64,000 bases of DNA from NCBI GenBank assembly GCA_033439795.1, contig JAUTDP010000002.1, positions 1,984,001 to 2,048,000 of the forward strand. Reading direction: 5' to 3'. Under the pieces are notes generated by a model. It was not told the DNA's origin. It made no database searches and saw only the letters and a program-made list of their open reading frames with translations. A program made the translations under genes and the position numbers. This document shows, piece by piece, positions 23,701 through 36,872 of this stretch. Each line of letters starts with the position of its first letter. Position 1 is the stretch's first letter. The DNA comes from Sordaria brevicollis (Eukaryota > Ascomycota > Sordariomycetes > Sordariales > Sordariaceae).

Positions 23701-26700
23701 CCTTATAATAATAGTAGTAATTTACCCTATAATAATAGTAATAATTTATTTCGTAATAATAATGGTAAAATTCCCCCGAATAATAATAGTATTTATATAC
23801 CTTCCCGTAGTAATTCTCCAATAGAAATTAATTCGCCAATTATTTATCCTATCGGTCCCGTTCCTATTAATAATAATTAATTCGCTTAACGTTAATTCGT
23901 AATTAATATTATACGTTAGTATATTCGTTAATTCGACGAATAGAACCGTTTATTCGCCGATAATAATAAAATATTAAAGGTTTTAATTAATTGTAAAAAG
24001 AAATAATAATTAAATAGGTCGTCGCTTTTATAGCTTAATAGACTTTTAATTAAATAGAAATCCTCTTTCGTCCTCGTTTTAATATATTAATAAATAAAAA
24101 TAAAAGAAAAGGAAGAAAAGAAAATTAGGAATAGCGAGCGAATTCGTTTCGCTACTCCTTTTTTAATTCGATTATTAGGCGGTATTTATTTAATTATTTT
24201 AATTAAAATATTTATAATAGGATTTTTTCGGCCTTAATTTTATTATTTAAATAAATTTAGAATTATTTTTATATTTATAATGAATTAATTATTACGAATT
24301 ATATATTTATTATCCGGAAATATTCGAACGTAATAGAATATTTCCCGTCCTAATCTATACGAATAAATAGGGGTATTAATATTAGGGATTCTCCTTTAAA
24401 AAAAGAAGGCCCTAAGGCCGATTACTTCCATTTTCGTTTAGACGAGGAAGGAGCTTTTTACTTTCGTTAATAGATAATAATCTTTATCGTTTTCCGAAAA
24501 TTGGGTTCTCTTCTACTTCTTCTTTTTCTAACCGATTATATATTATTTTATTATAGTATCGTTAAACTTTAGATCGAAGTCGGTAATTATAAATTTATAC
24601 CGCCGATTTAATTTAATTACCGTTATTATTAATTAATAATTATAATATAATACTTATTTTCTCTTTATAACGTCCTTTAATTATATTTTTCGATCGAGGG
24701 TTAAAGGTTCCGGCGGTTATAACGGCTAAACGAATACGCCCGTTACCGGGGGTAATTCTACTATAATCGTTATAAAATTCTCCGTTAATATTTATTCTTC
24801 CGTTTATTTAATTTTAATAATATTATTTTCCGGTTTATTAATAAATAATCGACTTCTTATTCGTTTTCTTTAAATATAATTAATTATTTAGGTTATTATT
24901 CTTTAAACGAATTTAGCTTAATTTATACGGGCGAATTTCTCTTCGAAAGCCTTTATTTATTTATTAAAATAAAGGTTAAATAATAGGTAAAAAGTTTCCG
25001 TTTTAAAATTCCGTACTAATGTAATTTTATACGCCTTAACGACGATTTTTAAATATTTAATTTAATATTTAATTAATTTAATTATTATTCTTCGGGGTTT
25101 ACTGTATATTTTTATCGGTTAGTAGAAAGTTAAAGCTTTATATATAATTATATTTCGAATATATTTAATATAAATTTCCTTCGCGCGAACGAAGGAATAA
25201 CCTTAAATTTTTATAACTAATTAAATTAATATATTCGTTTAAATCTTTATTTTCTTCTTAATAGCCTCCGCGTAAATTCGATAATTAAATTTGCAATTTA
25301 ATTAAATACTTAGGAATTTTATTAATTCCGTCGGTCGAAATATAATATCCCCGAATTAAAGAATTTCCGTTTTTAATACCTTTATCCGCGTAAAATATAT
25401 TAATTCCGTTTTATTCGCTTCGAATTCTATATTTCTCTCCCTTACCTATTCGGAGTAAATTTCCTATATTATTTAAAATATTTTATAATTCTCTTCGATA
25501 ATTTTCGCTACAATAACAATATTAATATCGTCGGCGAAACCGACCGTAATTATATTTTTAACCGTAATTAATTTATAATATAATAGGGTAATAAAAAGGA
25601 TAAAAAGAATTAAAGAAAGGGGGGAACTTTAGGATATTTTAATTTTTATAATATAGGGAGCGGATATTTCGTCGTCGAAAAAGAAGGAACCTCTTCGTCT
25701 ATTAACGAAATTCGCTATTTATTCGAAAATTTATCGTAGGAATTATATTTCCTATAAGGTATATAATAATTACTTATAATTAATTCTATTAAATACGCTT
25801 TTAAAATTAAAAAATATTAATAATATAACGGTTCCGAGTTTCTAAATTATATATATAATATTTATAACGATACGGATAGCGAATTCGGTTAAACGGTTTA
25901 CCCGATTACCTATTTAATCCTCTAATAAGAAGTTGAACTTTTTTATAATTTAAATAAATCTTTTAACGACGAACGTTTCAAAGATTTTCCTAACGTTATT
26001 TAATAATAAAATTAACCTTTATACGCCGGTTAATTTTTACTATATAACGGTTTTTCTTAATTTTTTAAAAACGATTACTTTTACGTTTTTAAACCGTTAT
26101 AAGAAATATTTAAAACGAAAATTCGTAACCGCGAAAGCGGTTATAATTTTTCGGAATAATTCTTTATAAATTTTTAAAAATCTATTCGAATATTAATCGA
26201 TACTTAATACTTTATTCGGAATTATTCGAAATAAAACCTCCTAAATATTTTCTTCGGTAATTAATTCGTTAATAAATAACGAATCGTTGGTATTTAAGGG
26301 AAGGGTTTAATCGGGTAAATAATCTATAAGAACGTTTATTTTCGGGAAGAAACGTTCGGCGAAAATACTCGCCTTATTATTATAATCTTCGATTTTTTCT
26401 ACTCTTTTATATTATTTAAAAATTAAGAATTTAAATAAATTTATTAATAAATAATTTCGAATATAAATTTATCTTTCGAAGGTTCAAAATTTATTTAAAT
26501 TCTTCGATGCCCTTTCGACGCCTTTTTACTATATTACTTATTAAATTTTTACGTTAATCCTTCTTTTCTTTATTAATGCCTCTACGAATTTTATTTAATT
26601 CGAAGATATTTTTTCCCTATATTATTTCTATTATTTCCGCTTTATATTTTTTATTACTATTTTAAATTTTAGCGTTTATTATTTCGCTCTTTTCTTTCGA

Positions 26701-29354
26701 CTTTTCTTCTAATATAGGACGAATTCCTCTACTATATTTATAAATTCTCCATCGAATTTATTAAATATAAATTCTAATTCCTCTTTCGTATTAATTTTCG
26801 CCGGGACCGAAATCTATTATAATACCGCTTTTCGTACCTTTTCCGTATTTATTAAATTCTAATTATAATTTTCTTTTACTTCCGCTTTTTTAACTTTTTT
26901 TCTAATATAAACCTAAATTTCCTAAGGATAATAATCTAAGCCGGTTTATTCGTACTATTACACCCTTTAGTATTTAATTTCGATTTTTAATATTATTTAT
27001 ACGTAATTAATTATTTTATTTCTTTTTTCCCGTATTATATTATTTATACGGGTCGGCTCCCTTCTAAGGGTAACGAACCGTATATATTATTATTATACCT
27101 ATATAAAGAATCTTTTAACTCCCGGATTAATTTTATTTTCTAAATCTTAATTAAGATAATAAAGGTTAAAATCCCCAACGGTTATAATTTAATATCTTAC
27201 CGGGGGTTTTTCTTTAAGGAATTCGAAAAGGGGAAATCCTTATTTATATTCCGGTATTTTATATATTTTAATAAAGGAATAAATTAAATAGACGGTTAAT
27301 AATTTTTTTAAATTTTTAAATATTATAAAGGCCTAATCTCTCCCGATATAGAAATTTAGGTCCTTAAAATTCTATTTCTTATTTACGTAAATAACCGCCC
27401 TCCTTTTTTTTAAATAATTTACCCCAATATATTTATTACCCTATAAACGATAAATATCTTTATTCAAATTCCTACCCGGCTTTTAAATCGTTATAATATC
27501 GTAAATCTCTTTTTATTCGAATAATAATTTCCTTCTCTTATACAATTTCCTTATATTCTAATAGAATATTTTTAATTAAATTATTAATTATTTTATAAAA
27601 GAATATTTTTTAACCCCGCGGGCGGAATAGGAGCGGGAATTTTTTCCTTTTAGGTAACCGGTTTAGCGGCGGCGATTGAGCCGGCGCCGCTCCGAATACC
27701 CGAATTTTAAAAATTCGTAAATACGTTTATTAAGCTTTTAGCCGTTAATTTTAATTTAATAGAAGGCCCGCTAATCCGTTTACGGGTATAGCTTTTATTT
27801 CCGCTTTTAAACTCCCTTTTATAAATAATTATAATATAGGCGGTAAAGGGGGTATTAAAGAAATTAATATTCTTATCGTCCGTTATTACCGCCGGCTTTA
27901 ATATAATATTTCTTTTAAGGTCCTTTTGGTATATAAATAAATGTAATTTCTTAATATATTTTATAGTAGCCTTCGTAATAATTTTTTTAAAAATAGGGTA
28001 TATTTTCTTTTCGAAAATATAATATCTGTATTTTCTATATAGAGTATAAAAAATTAGCGATTTATCTTCGTTAAATGGGTAATTTACTTCTTTAAAGCGG
28101 TCCCTATTATATTTATCTTTACTATAGCGTTTATAAACGTTAATATTATAATAAAACTTCTTTAAATATCCTACGCCCTAATAAATAAAATATTATTAAA
28201 TATTAGCCGAAAAAATAAACGGTTTATAAATATATACGCTACCCTCCTAAAAGAGGAATCTTTTACAAAAAGCTTCGGCTACTTTTATAATTATAACCTC
28301 TATTATAAAAAATCCCTTATTTTTACTAATTCTCTTTTTTTATAAACGTATTTTAATAATAGAGGTAATTAAGTTCGCCTATTATATTTTATAAATAATA
28401 TCCTCTATCCTTATATATTCGGCGATATTTATTTAAAGGAACCCTTTAACGATTAATATAATAATATTTAAAAATACAAACGCTTTTTTACTAAAGACCT
28501 TTTTAACCTAAATTTAATATTATTAATATTATTTATATATAATATTATCGAATATAATTTTATAATTTCCGGTCGTAAATAATTTTATAGTAATTCGTAC
28601 AATATTAAAAATATTAATTTTTAAATCGCGAAATATCTTTTCGATTTGAATTTTAATTTTTTCGTTCGTCCGCTTCGAATATTAAATATTAATTATAATA
28701 TTTCGAATAAAGAAAATACAATCGTAATTAATAAAGAATATTTTAAAGGGGGGGTAATAATCGTAATATATTAAAAAATAGATTTAATTTTAAAAAGAAC
28801 GTCCTTTATAATTCTAACCTATATTTTTAACGCTTTTTTAACGTTTTTTTATAATTCTTATAGGATCGTTTTCTTTAAATTATTAAATTCCTTCTTAATA
28901 ATAATCTAATCGTTACTAATTTTATTAACTTCGGAGTATATTACCTTACTTTTCTTTATAAAGATTTTCGTATATTTATTAAATAATTTACGAATCCAAT
29001 TACGGTTTTTGAATAAAACGGCGTCGTAGTCCGAAAATTTATTCGCTTTAGCGATAAATTTCTTTATAATTTCATCGTCCTCCTACGTTTTTTCCGAAAT
29101 TTTCGCGGCGCGCGCTACGTTAAGGTCGTTGTAAGTTAAAAATCCTACGAACGGATTATAGACGCTATTTTCGAGTTTACAATTGCCGCTATTAATCGCT
29201 ATCGGTAGTTACGATATATCGTCGTCGCTATAATCGTCGTAGGATATTGTAAAGGACGTAAAAGACCCTCCTAAATCGATTTCCGTTATCGGTTTTCGTT
29301 TTAGAGCGCTCCTCGATTAGAAATCGGCGTTTCCGGTTCTAAAATAGTTTTTTT
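20764..29354 (-). mobile_element. LINE E: full-length copy joined head-to-tail to a truncated 3' piece
   Basis: Inserted in gypsy pol and flanked by AAATACATTTATTAAG at 20,748-20,763 and 29,355-29,370. Two LINE 3' ends lie inside this single target duplication: E-a (20,764-22,389, about 1.63 kb of 3' region) and E-b (22,390-29,354, 6,965 bp, full length with the CGGTTCTA-A 5' end at the right). No host DNA lies between them. This fits one integration in which the polymerase jumped to a second RNA, or later unequal exchange. Confidence 0.85.
22390..29354 (-). pseudogene. LINE E-b ORF1 and ORF2 relics
   Basis: Minus strand, right to left. ORF1 (about 29,200-27,620) is Lys-rich and includes a zinc-knuckle-like GYLKKFYYN...YKRYSKDKY segment (28,100-28,181), in which Tyr replaces expected Cys/His as RIP would cause. 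ORF2 begins near 27,600. Its APE-type endonuclease keeps GDFN (27,164-27,175). The reverse transcriptase keeps GFADD (25,527-25,541). The C-terminal Cys/His motif is near 24,330-24,430. The endonuclease nicks target DNA and the RT copies the RNA from the nick. TAA/TAG stops throughout. Confidence 0.85.
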
Positions 29355-29370
29355 AAATACATTTATTAAG

Positions 29371-29952
29371 AACCGATAATATTATAATTATTTTATTAAA
29401 AATAAGGTTAATATTAGCGATATCGATTAAAATTTTGTATTTTTTTAATTAATATTTACCTAAAATAATATTATACCCCGAATTAACGATTATTATTACT
29501 TCTTTATCGAATTACTAACCTTATACTTTAATAATTCCCTTTAAATACTAATTAATCGTTTCGCTATATTACCCGGTATACCCTCCTATAATATAAAAAT
29601 AAAAATTATATAATCTTTTTATTCTTTATTTAATTATATTATTAATAAAATCTTTATTTATAAAAATATTACTATTTACTCCCGAATTAATAAATATATT
29701 ATTTATAAATAAAATTTTTCTATTATTACCTATTATAATATAGGACGTAACTAATACGGATCTACCTAAATAATCCTTTAAAAAACTTTTATCTACCTTT
29801 ATACTCTCTAATAATACTTTTTTTAAATTCTTTCTAGAATAAGCACTTATTAATTTAATCCTTAAGAAGGAATTTAATATTCTTAGGGTAATTAATTTTC
29901 CGCCTTATTATCGGCCAACTTATTATCCTCTTTATTTTTACGGCTATAATAA
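29371..29952 (-). pseudogene. Gypsy protease and gag-pol junction relic
   Basis: Gypsy DNA lying between LINE E and LINE G. The minus strand near 29,683 reads INSG, where aspartic proteases have (I/V)DSG; the Asp-to-Asn change again fits TGAT becoming TAAT. The right end is Lys/Asn/Glu-rich and continues the gag C-terminal frame that resumes at 32,871, so the gag tail was split by LINE G. Confidence 0.7.
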
Positions 29953-32857
29953 GTAAGTAAGATTCTTATTCCCTAGCTAAATTTATAGCGCTAATATAGT
30001 ATGGGGTCTATTTCCGATTCTCCGTAGGATGAAATTATAAACGTTAAACGCCCCGGATAAAAACCCCGGCTATAATTCCCGATATAAACCTATTTATATT
30101 ATTTCTTCAGCGTTCTACGATCGCGGTACACACTTACCGTTAACGTAATTAATATCCGTCTTATCCCTTCCATTTACCGTTATATAAAAATATTAAACCG
30201 TTCCGCTCTTTTAATCCGCCGTCCTATCCTTTTATTTATTACCGCTTTTTACCTTTTATTCCCCCGCCCGTTTATTTTTTTAACCGTTATTAAACCTCCT
30301 AATTATTAAATTTTTTTTTATTTTTTCTATCCTTTTTTTCCCTTTATAACGGCTACGTTTTTACTACGGTTTATATTAGTATAAAAATTTCCCTCCTTTA
30401 AATATAAAAACCCTTTATCCTCCGGGCTTTTTTAAATTTTTCCTTCTTTTAATAATAATAATAATTAATTTGAAATAGCTATTCCCCGTTAAAAACGCGT
30501 TAAAGCGCTCTATAAAATAATAAGAACTTTTAACGAAAATAAAAGCGAAAATTCATCTCCCCCTCGCCTTTTTTTACCGATTTTTATATTTAATATAATT
30601 AATATTAATATTAAAATTAATTTTAAACGTATTATTAAACGCTTTATTAATAATAAATTCTTCTATATACCGGAAAAAGGGTAAATCCTCCTTTTATTAT
30701 ATTCTATCCTTATATTAATTTTTCTAAAATTATATCCGTACTCTTTTATATTTCGCTTATACCCTCTAATTAGTTAAAGCCTTTTTCGCTTTCCCGGCTA
30801 TCCTAGATTACAATATTTATATAAAGGCTATTATTAAATCGATTTATTATATCCTTAATTACTCGAATAAATTACTATTTTTTATATCGTTAACGTTTTT
30901 TATTCTAATTCATTTTTAAATAAATTTAATTAAATTATTTAATATACTTTAATAATTTTATATTATATAATCGATATACTTCGCAATTTCTACGATTTCT
31001 ATAATACTTTCTAGGAGAAAATTATTACTAAAGACCCGATTAGTAATAAATTCCGCGATTATTTTATCCGCTTCCGTATTATTATTAAAGAATTTACCAG
31101 CGTAATTCGCCTTCGCCTTATTAATAATAATTTTATTAGCACCCTAAAATAATTTATTCGCTATAAAAAATAATCGGTTAACGATTACTTCTAAAAAAAC
31201 TATTATAAATTCCTCCTTTCCGATAAAAATAATTTAATTAGCGGTCGTATTCTTTCGGATAATATCCTTTATAATAATAATAATAATTTACTTTATAATA
31301 ATAACGGTAATTTATTTCGTAGCGGTAATAGTAGAATTCCCTAGAGTAATAATAATATTCGTATACCTTCCTATAATAATTCTCCGATAAAAATTAATTC
31401 GCCGGCTATTCGTCTTATTAGTCCCATTCTTATTAATAATAATTAGTTCGTTTAGCGTTAATTTATAATTAATATTATACGTTAGTATATTCGTTAATTC
31501 GACGAATAAAACCGTTTATTTACTAATAATAATAATATATTAAATGTTTTAATTAATTATAAAAAGAAGTAATAATTAAATAAATCGTCGTTTTTATAGC
31601 TTAATAGATTTTTAATTAAATAGAAATCCTCCCCCGTCTTCGTTCTAGTATATTAATAATTAAAAGTAAAAGAAAAAGAAGAAAAGAAAATTAAAAATAA
31701 CGAGCGAATTTATTTCGCCATTCCTTTTTTAATTCAATTATTAAGCGGTATTTATTTAATTATCCTAACCGAAGTATTTATAATAAAATTTTTTCAACCT
31801 TAATTCTATCGTTTAAATAAATTTAAAATTATTCCTACGTTTATAATTAATCGGTTATTACGAATTACGTATTTATTATCCGGAAATATTCGAACGTAAT
31901 ATAGTAGAACGTTTCCCGTCCTAATTTGTATAAATAAATAAAGGTATCGATATTAAAGATTCTCCTTTAGAAAAGGAAAGCCCTAAGGCCGATTACCTCC
32001 GTTCTCGTTTAAACGAGGAGGGAATTTTTCGCTTTTATTAATAAATAATAATCCTTATTATTTTTTAAAGGTTAAATTCTCTTCCGCTTCTTTTTTTTTT
32101 AACCAATTATATACCGTTTTATTATAATATCGTTAAACTTCGGGTCGAAATTAATAATTATAAATTTATACCGCTAATTTAATTTAATTATTATTACCGT
32201 TAATTAATAATTATAGCGCGATATTTATTTTCTCTTTATAACGTCCTTTAATTATACTTTTCGATCGAGGGTTAAAAGTTCCGGCGGTTATAATAATTAA
32301 ATAGGTACGCCCGTTACTAGAGGCGGTCTTACTATAATCGCTATAAAATTCTCCGTCGGTATTTATTCTTTTACCTATTTAATTTTAACAGCACCGCTTT
32401 CCGGTCTATTAATAAATAATCGACCTTTTATTCGTTTTATTTAAATATAATTAATTACTTAGGCTACTATTCCTTAAACGAATTTAACCTAATCCGTACG
32501 GGCGAATTTCTCTTCGAAAGCCTTTATTTATTTATTAAAGTAGAAATCGAATAGCGGGTAAAAAATTTCTATTTTAAAATTCTATACCGGCGTAACCTTA
32601 TACGCCCCGGTAACGATTTTTAAGCATTTAATTTGGTATTTAACTAGTCCGATTATTATCCCTCGGGGTTTGCCGTATACTTCTGTCGGTTAGTAGAAGG
32701 TTAAAGCTCTATATATAATCGCGCTTCGAATATACTTAGTGTAAATTTCCCTCGCGCGAGCGAAGGAGCAACCCTAAGTCTTTACGGCTAACCGGGTTAG
32801 CGTATTCGTCTGAATTTTCATTTTCTTCTTGATAGCCTCCGCGTGGGCTCGATAATT
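29953..32857 (-). mobile_element. LINE G, 5'-truncated
   Basis: 2.9 kb in the gypsy gag/protease region, flanked by ACGGCTATAATAA at 29,940-29,952 and 32,858-32,870. The 3' end is at the left with a (TTAC)n tail (read as GTAAGTAAG). The truncated 5' end is at the right, within the ORF2 region just after the RT palm. The last 220 bp next to the right junction keep TG and CA and are clearly less RIP-scarred than the rest. Confidence 0.9.
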
Positions 32858-35278
32858 ACGGCTATAATAATCGACGAATTTATTAATATAATTAGGGTTT
32901 CTACTACGGCGGTTAAAATAATTATAAAAACGATATCTAATTTCCTTTTATACGAAATACTTATTTTCCTCGAATAATTTGCGGGCTTCCTTATAAATTA
33001 TATCGGGGGCGCAATAAAAACCACTTCGATTATTACTACCGGTATTAATATTACTATTAATAATATTATTAAAATTCTTATTAGAATTATTAAAACCTTT
33101 AGCCTTATTAGACGAATTTATAGAAAAAGAGGTATTCTTATCCTTATCCCTATTATTTTTTCTAATTTTATTATTATAGAAAATATATTAATTAATTTCG
33201 ACCGCTTTCTTAACTATTAAAGCGTATTAATTAAAAGTAATATCCTCCTATCTATATCCCTAAAAAAGGGCGTTCTAAATAATACCCGGGAATTTCTAAT
33301 TAAACTCTTATTTTTATAAATTAAAAGGGCGACCGCATTCCCCTATTAAATATACGAATTTATTACGGAATTTTTAGAAATCCCCGTTTATTTCGAATTT
33401 TAAATTATTAAATTCGTAAATAGCCTTTTCCTTTTAATTGTAATCGTAATATTCGGCGCGTAAATAAGCGAATAATTCGTTAAAAATTTTAATATTATAA
33501 AAACCATTAGCGAAATAGGGTTTAAAATTTTAAATAATTTTATTAACGGTATAATTTTCGATATATATCTTCTTAACTTTATTATCGGAAAAATAATTAA
33601 TATTCAATTTAAACTTATTAAAAATATAGCGGTATTAAACGTTAAAAATAATAATATTTTTATCTTTTTCGTTATAAAAGTAGGGTAAATCCTTCTCTTT
33701 AATTAATAAATATCCCCGGTTAATAATAGAAAAATCGGTAGTAAATATCTCTTTACAACGCCTTCTATTATCGCTATCTTCATTATAATTAGTACAGTCG
33801 TAACGTTCGAAATTCTTAGGGATTAAAAAAGCGACCTTCTTCTTATAAAAATTAGTATTTTCTTTACGGAAATTAATATTTTCTTTAATTAAAATAGCGA
33901 TTATAATATATAAATCGGCGATATTATTATCCCGGGTAATTATTATTCTTCCTAATTCTTTAGTTTAGACCTTTATAATTATTAAATTATTTTTAATTTT
34001 AGCGAACTCTTTTTCTTTCTTAATTAAATCGTAATAAATTTCGTTCTATTTAATAAAGAAACGGGGGTAGGATAAGTAACCTTTAATCGAAGAATTATTT
34101 TTTTATTTATAAGGGGTACCCTATCCATTAATATAATTATTATTAAACGGGGTATTATTTTAAACCTCTCTATTATTAAATAAATCGTCGTTTTAACCGT
34201 CGTTAAACGGAATATTATTCTAAATTCCTTTATTAGAATAATTAATAATTTAATATAGCGCGGTAAATTAAGTTTAGAATTTACGGTTCTTTTCGCACAA
34301 CGTAGCGTTTTTATAACGTAAAATTTCATAATCGTCCGGTTCGAGGTTAGGATCTTCACTTCTACGGGTTTTTAATAATTAATATATTAGGAATATATTC
34401 TTATTTTATTCTTTGCGCAAATCTTTACAGAAACGTTCGTTATTTATTTTAATACCCTTCCAATATTTTAATAAATTAGCGGCGTATTCGTATATTTATC
34501 TTAAATTAATATTTAAATTAATAATAATAATTTAATATCCCTATTATTAAAAAAGAATAATTTTGATTAAAATAGTCCGTAATTTAATTTCTTCGAAAAT
34601 AATACGTACGCCCTTGGGATTTTTAATAATAGATTTAAAAATATCGAAGTTTATTAATAAAATATTACTATTATTTTATTCCTAATAATTTTAACCTATA
34701 GCTATTAAAATTTTAAAAGTAAAAGTTGGATAACCCTTATTATATTAGGCCTAATATTTCGCGATTGTATTAATTTTCGTATATAAAAAGCCGAATAAAT
34801 CCTTTATATTGAATATATAACGAACGTCGGCGAATTTATTAGTAATTTCCTAGTTAAAAAACGTAATAACTTCGTTTATATTTTCCGGAATATTATAATC
34901 CTTTAAATTAAATTTATCGATATTATATAATTAGGTATCCTATTTCTTTTTAAAAGTACCGATTATAATATTATTAAACGAATAACGCCTAAAAATATCG
35001 TTTTATTAAATAATTATATTAAAAGTAATAAATATATTCGTAATATCGAATTTAATTTATTCGATTATAAATTTATTAAATATATTCTTCTTCTAAATTT
35101 CGTTTATTTAAACGCTCTTAATAATAGATAATTTAACGGTTTTAACCGCGGTAGCCTTTTCGTTGGGGGTATACGCTATTGTAATTAATTACGAAAATAT
35201 ATATTATAATTACTTTAATTAGTAAATAAATTTAAGATATTTAAATACCTCCTTAATATATTAAGAATAATCTTATAA
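32858..35278 (-). pseudogene. Gypsy gag relic
   Basis: Gag would form the virus-like particle. Minus strand from about 35,190. The central part has the typical Ty3/gypsy gag layout: a helical region, then FRNKFVYL-GECGRP (33,325-33,390), an NALF-GYR segment, and Ile/Lys/Asn-rich linkers towards 32,871. Cysteine zinc knuckles are not readable. Stops are almost all TAA/TAG. It starts about 90 bp inside the 5' LTR; an open stretch at 34,024-34,359 on this strand is part of the same degraded region rather than a separate gene. Confidence 0.75.
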
Positions 35279-35532
35279 TGATTACGAACGACGTGGTTAC
35301 GAAAGATAAATTTAATATATTAAATCTAAGTCTATTATAAAATTATAAGATAAAGAAAAAAAGAAGAAACGAATAAAGGGTACGCCCCGCGCCAGGGTTT
35401 TATACCTAGGCGCGGGCGACCTACGAAGGCGGTACGCAATTACGTACGCTAGTGCGGTCAACCTTTGTTAGGTAACCGCCCGAGCGACAACCGGTCCGCT
35501 GGACAGGGACCCTGTCCGCTAGCGCCGTAACA
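35279..35532 (-). repeat. Gypsy 5' LTR
   Basis: 254 bp, ending CGCCGTAACA on the plus strand. Here the inner (left) half is RIP-converted and the outer (right) half keeps CA and TG, the mirror image of the partner LTR. In element orientation it starts TGTTACGGCG and ends CGTAATCA. Confidence 0.92.
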
Positions 35533-36540
35533 ATACGAAACTATTAAAATATATTAAATAATTTAATTAAATTTATTTAAAAACGAATTAAAGTAGGAAA
35601 CGTTAATAATATAAAAAATAATAATTTATTCGGGTAATTGAAAATATAATAAATCGATTTAATAATAGCCTTTATATAAATATTATAACCTAGGACGGCC
35701 GGAAAAGCGAAAAAAGCTTTAATTAATTAAAGGGTATAGGCGAAATACGGGGGAGTACGAATATAATTTCGGAAAAATTAATATAAAAATAAAATATAAT
35801 AGAAGGAAGATTTACCTTTTCTCCGATATATAGAGGAATTTATTATTAATAAAGAATTTAATAATATATTCGAAATTAATTTTAATATCGGTATTAATTA
35901 TATTAAATATAGGGGTCGGCGAAGGAGGGCGAAGGGGAAACGAATTTTCGCCTTCATTTTCGTTAAAAGTTTTTATTATTTTATAGAACGCTTCAACGCA
36001 TTTTTAACGGGGAATAACTATTTTAAATCGATTATTATTATTAATAAAGGAAAGAAAAATTTAAAAAAGCCTAAGGGATAAAGGGTTTTTAAATTTAAAG
36101 AAGGAAATTTTTACGTTAATATAAATTGTAATAAAAACGTAATTATTATAAGGGGGGTAAAAGAAGATAAAAGAATAAAGGAAAATTTAATAATTAGGAG
36201 GTTTAAAAGGTAAATAAATAGGAGAATAAAAGGCGGAAAACGGTAATAAATAAAGGGACGGAACGGCAAATTAGAAAGGCGGAGCGGTCTAATATTTTAA
36301 TATAATAGTAAATAAAAGGAATAAAATAAATATTAATCGCGTTAGCGGTAAGTATATATTACGATCGTAGAATGCCGAAGAAGCGGCGGGGATAGGTCTA
36401 CGCCGGGAAATATAGCCGGGGTTTTTATCCGGGGCGCTTAACGTTTACAGTTTTATCCTACGGGGAATCGGAGATAGACCCTATATTATATTAGCGCTAT
36501 AAATTTAGTTAGGGAATAAGAATCTTACTTTACTTACTTA
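35533..36540 (+). mobile_element. LINE copy D, right part with 3' end
   Basis: Continues the 3' region broken at 16,770; joining the halves gives about 3.07 kb. It ends with the shared hairpin (about 36,384-36,400), the structured GC-rich block and a (TTAC)n-like tail at 36,525-36,540. Confidence 0.85.
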
Positions 36541-36872
36541 TTTATCCTCCCCCTCTTTTAACTCTTCGAGGTAATCGCGGCGGTAATTGTAGTAGTCGCA
36601 ATCGTAATTAAAATACCCCTCTTCTTTTAACCCTTCGAAGTAATCGCGGCGGTAATTATAATAGTTGCGGTCGTAGTTAGGATACCCCTCCTCCTTTAAT
36701 CCTTCGAAGTAGTCGTAGTAGTAATTACGGTATTAATTATAGCGGTAATTATAATAATCGCGGTCGTAATTAGAACGCCCCTCCTCCTTTAATTCTTAAA
36801 AATAGTCGTAGTATTAGTCGTAGTAATTAATTACAAGATTTTATTATAAGTAATATTTAAAGTAATATAAAT
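36541..36872 (-). pseudogene. Tyr-rich 23-residue repeat, degraded coding relic
   Basis: Three to four units, about 69 bp apart (starting near 36,551, 36,617, 36,686 and 36,777), share ACCCCTC-TC-TTTAA-CCTTCGAAG. On the minus strand they read as a nearly stop-free repeat with the pattern NYDRNYYNYRRDYFEGLKEE, which is 23 residues per 69 bp. The plus strand has many more stops, so I favour minus-strand coding. It abuts the LINE D tail on the left and lies 5' of ORF family X copy 2 on the right. Not recognised; it may be the end of a neighbouring gene cut by LINE D. Confidence 0.5.

Larger units (their letters stand above)
16771..35532 (-). mobile_element. Ty3/gypsy LTR retrotransposon with nested LINEs
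   Basis: Minus-strand element bounded by 254-bp LTRs and a perfect 5-bp target duplication ATACG. Reading right to left: 5' LTR, gag, protease, reverse transcriptase, integrase, purine-rich tract, 3' LTR. The order RT before integrase places it in Ty3/gypsy. LINE E (20,764-29,354) and LINE G (29,953-32,857) are inserted in it. Without them and their target duplications it is about 7,237 bp. RIP has put stops throughout and changed catalytic Asp codons to Asn where the preceding base is T, so it is dead. Confidence 0.92.

Noticed and set aside
30000..32000. Separate second retrotransposon family formed by the 1.7-kb block with the GC-rich end
   Set aside because: In copies A, B, C, E-b and G the block is continuous with LINE ORF2 and lies inside the same target duplications, so it is the LINE 3' region.
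12650..36540. Target-site duplication around the H-D LINE pair
   Set aside because: Left flank (CCTATATACCCCTAGGTAAA) and right flank (TTATTTATCCTCCCCCTC) do not match; either the boundary is misplaced or the flanks were altered.
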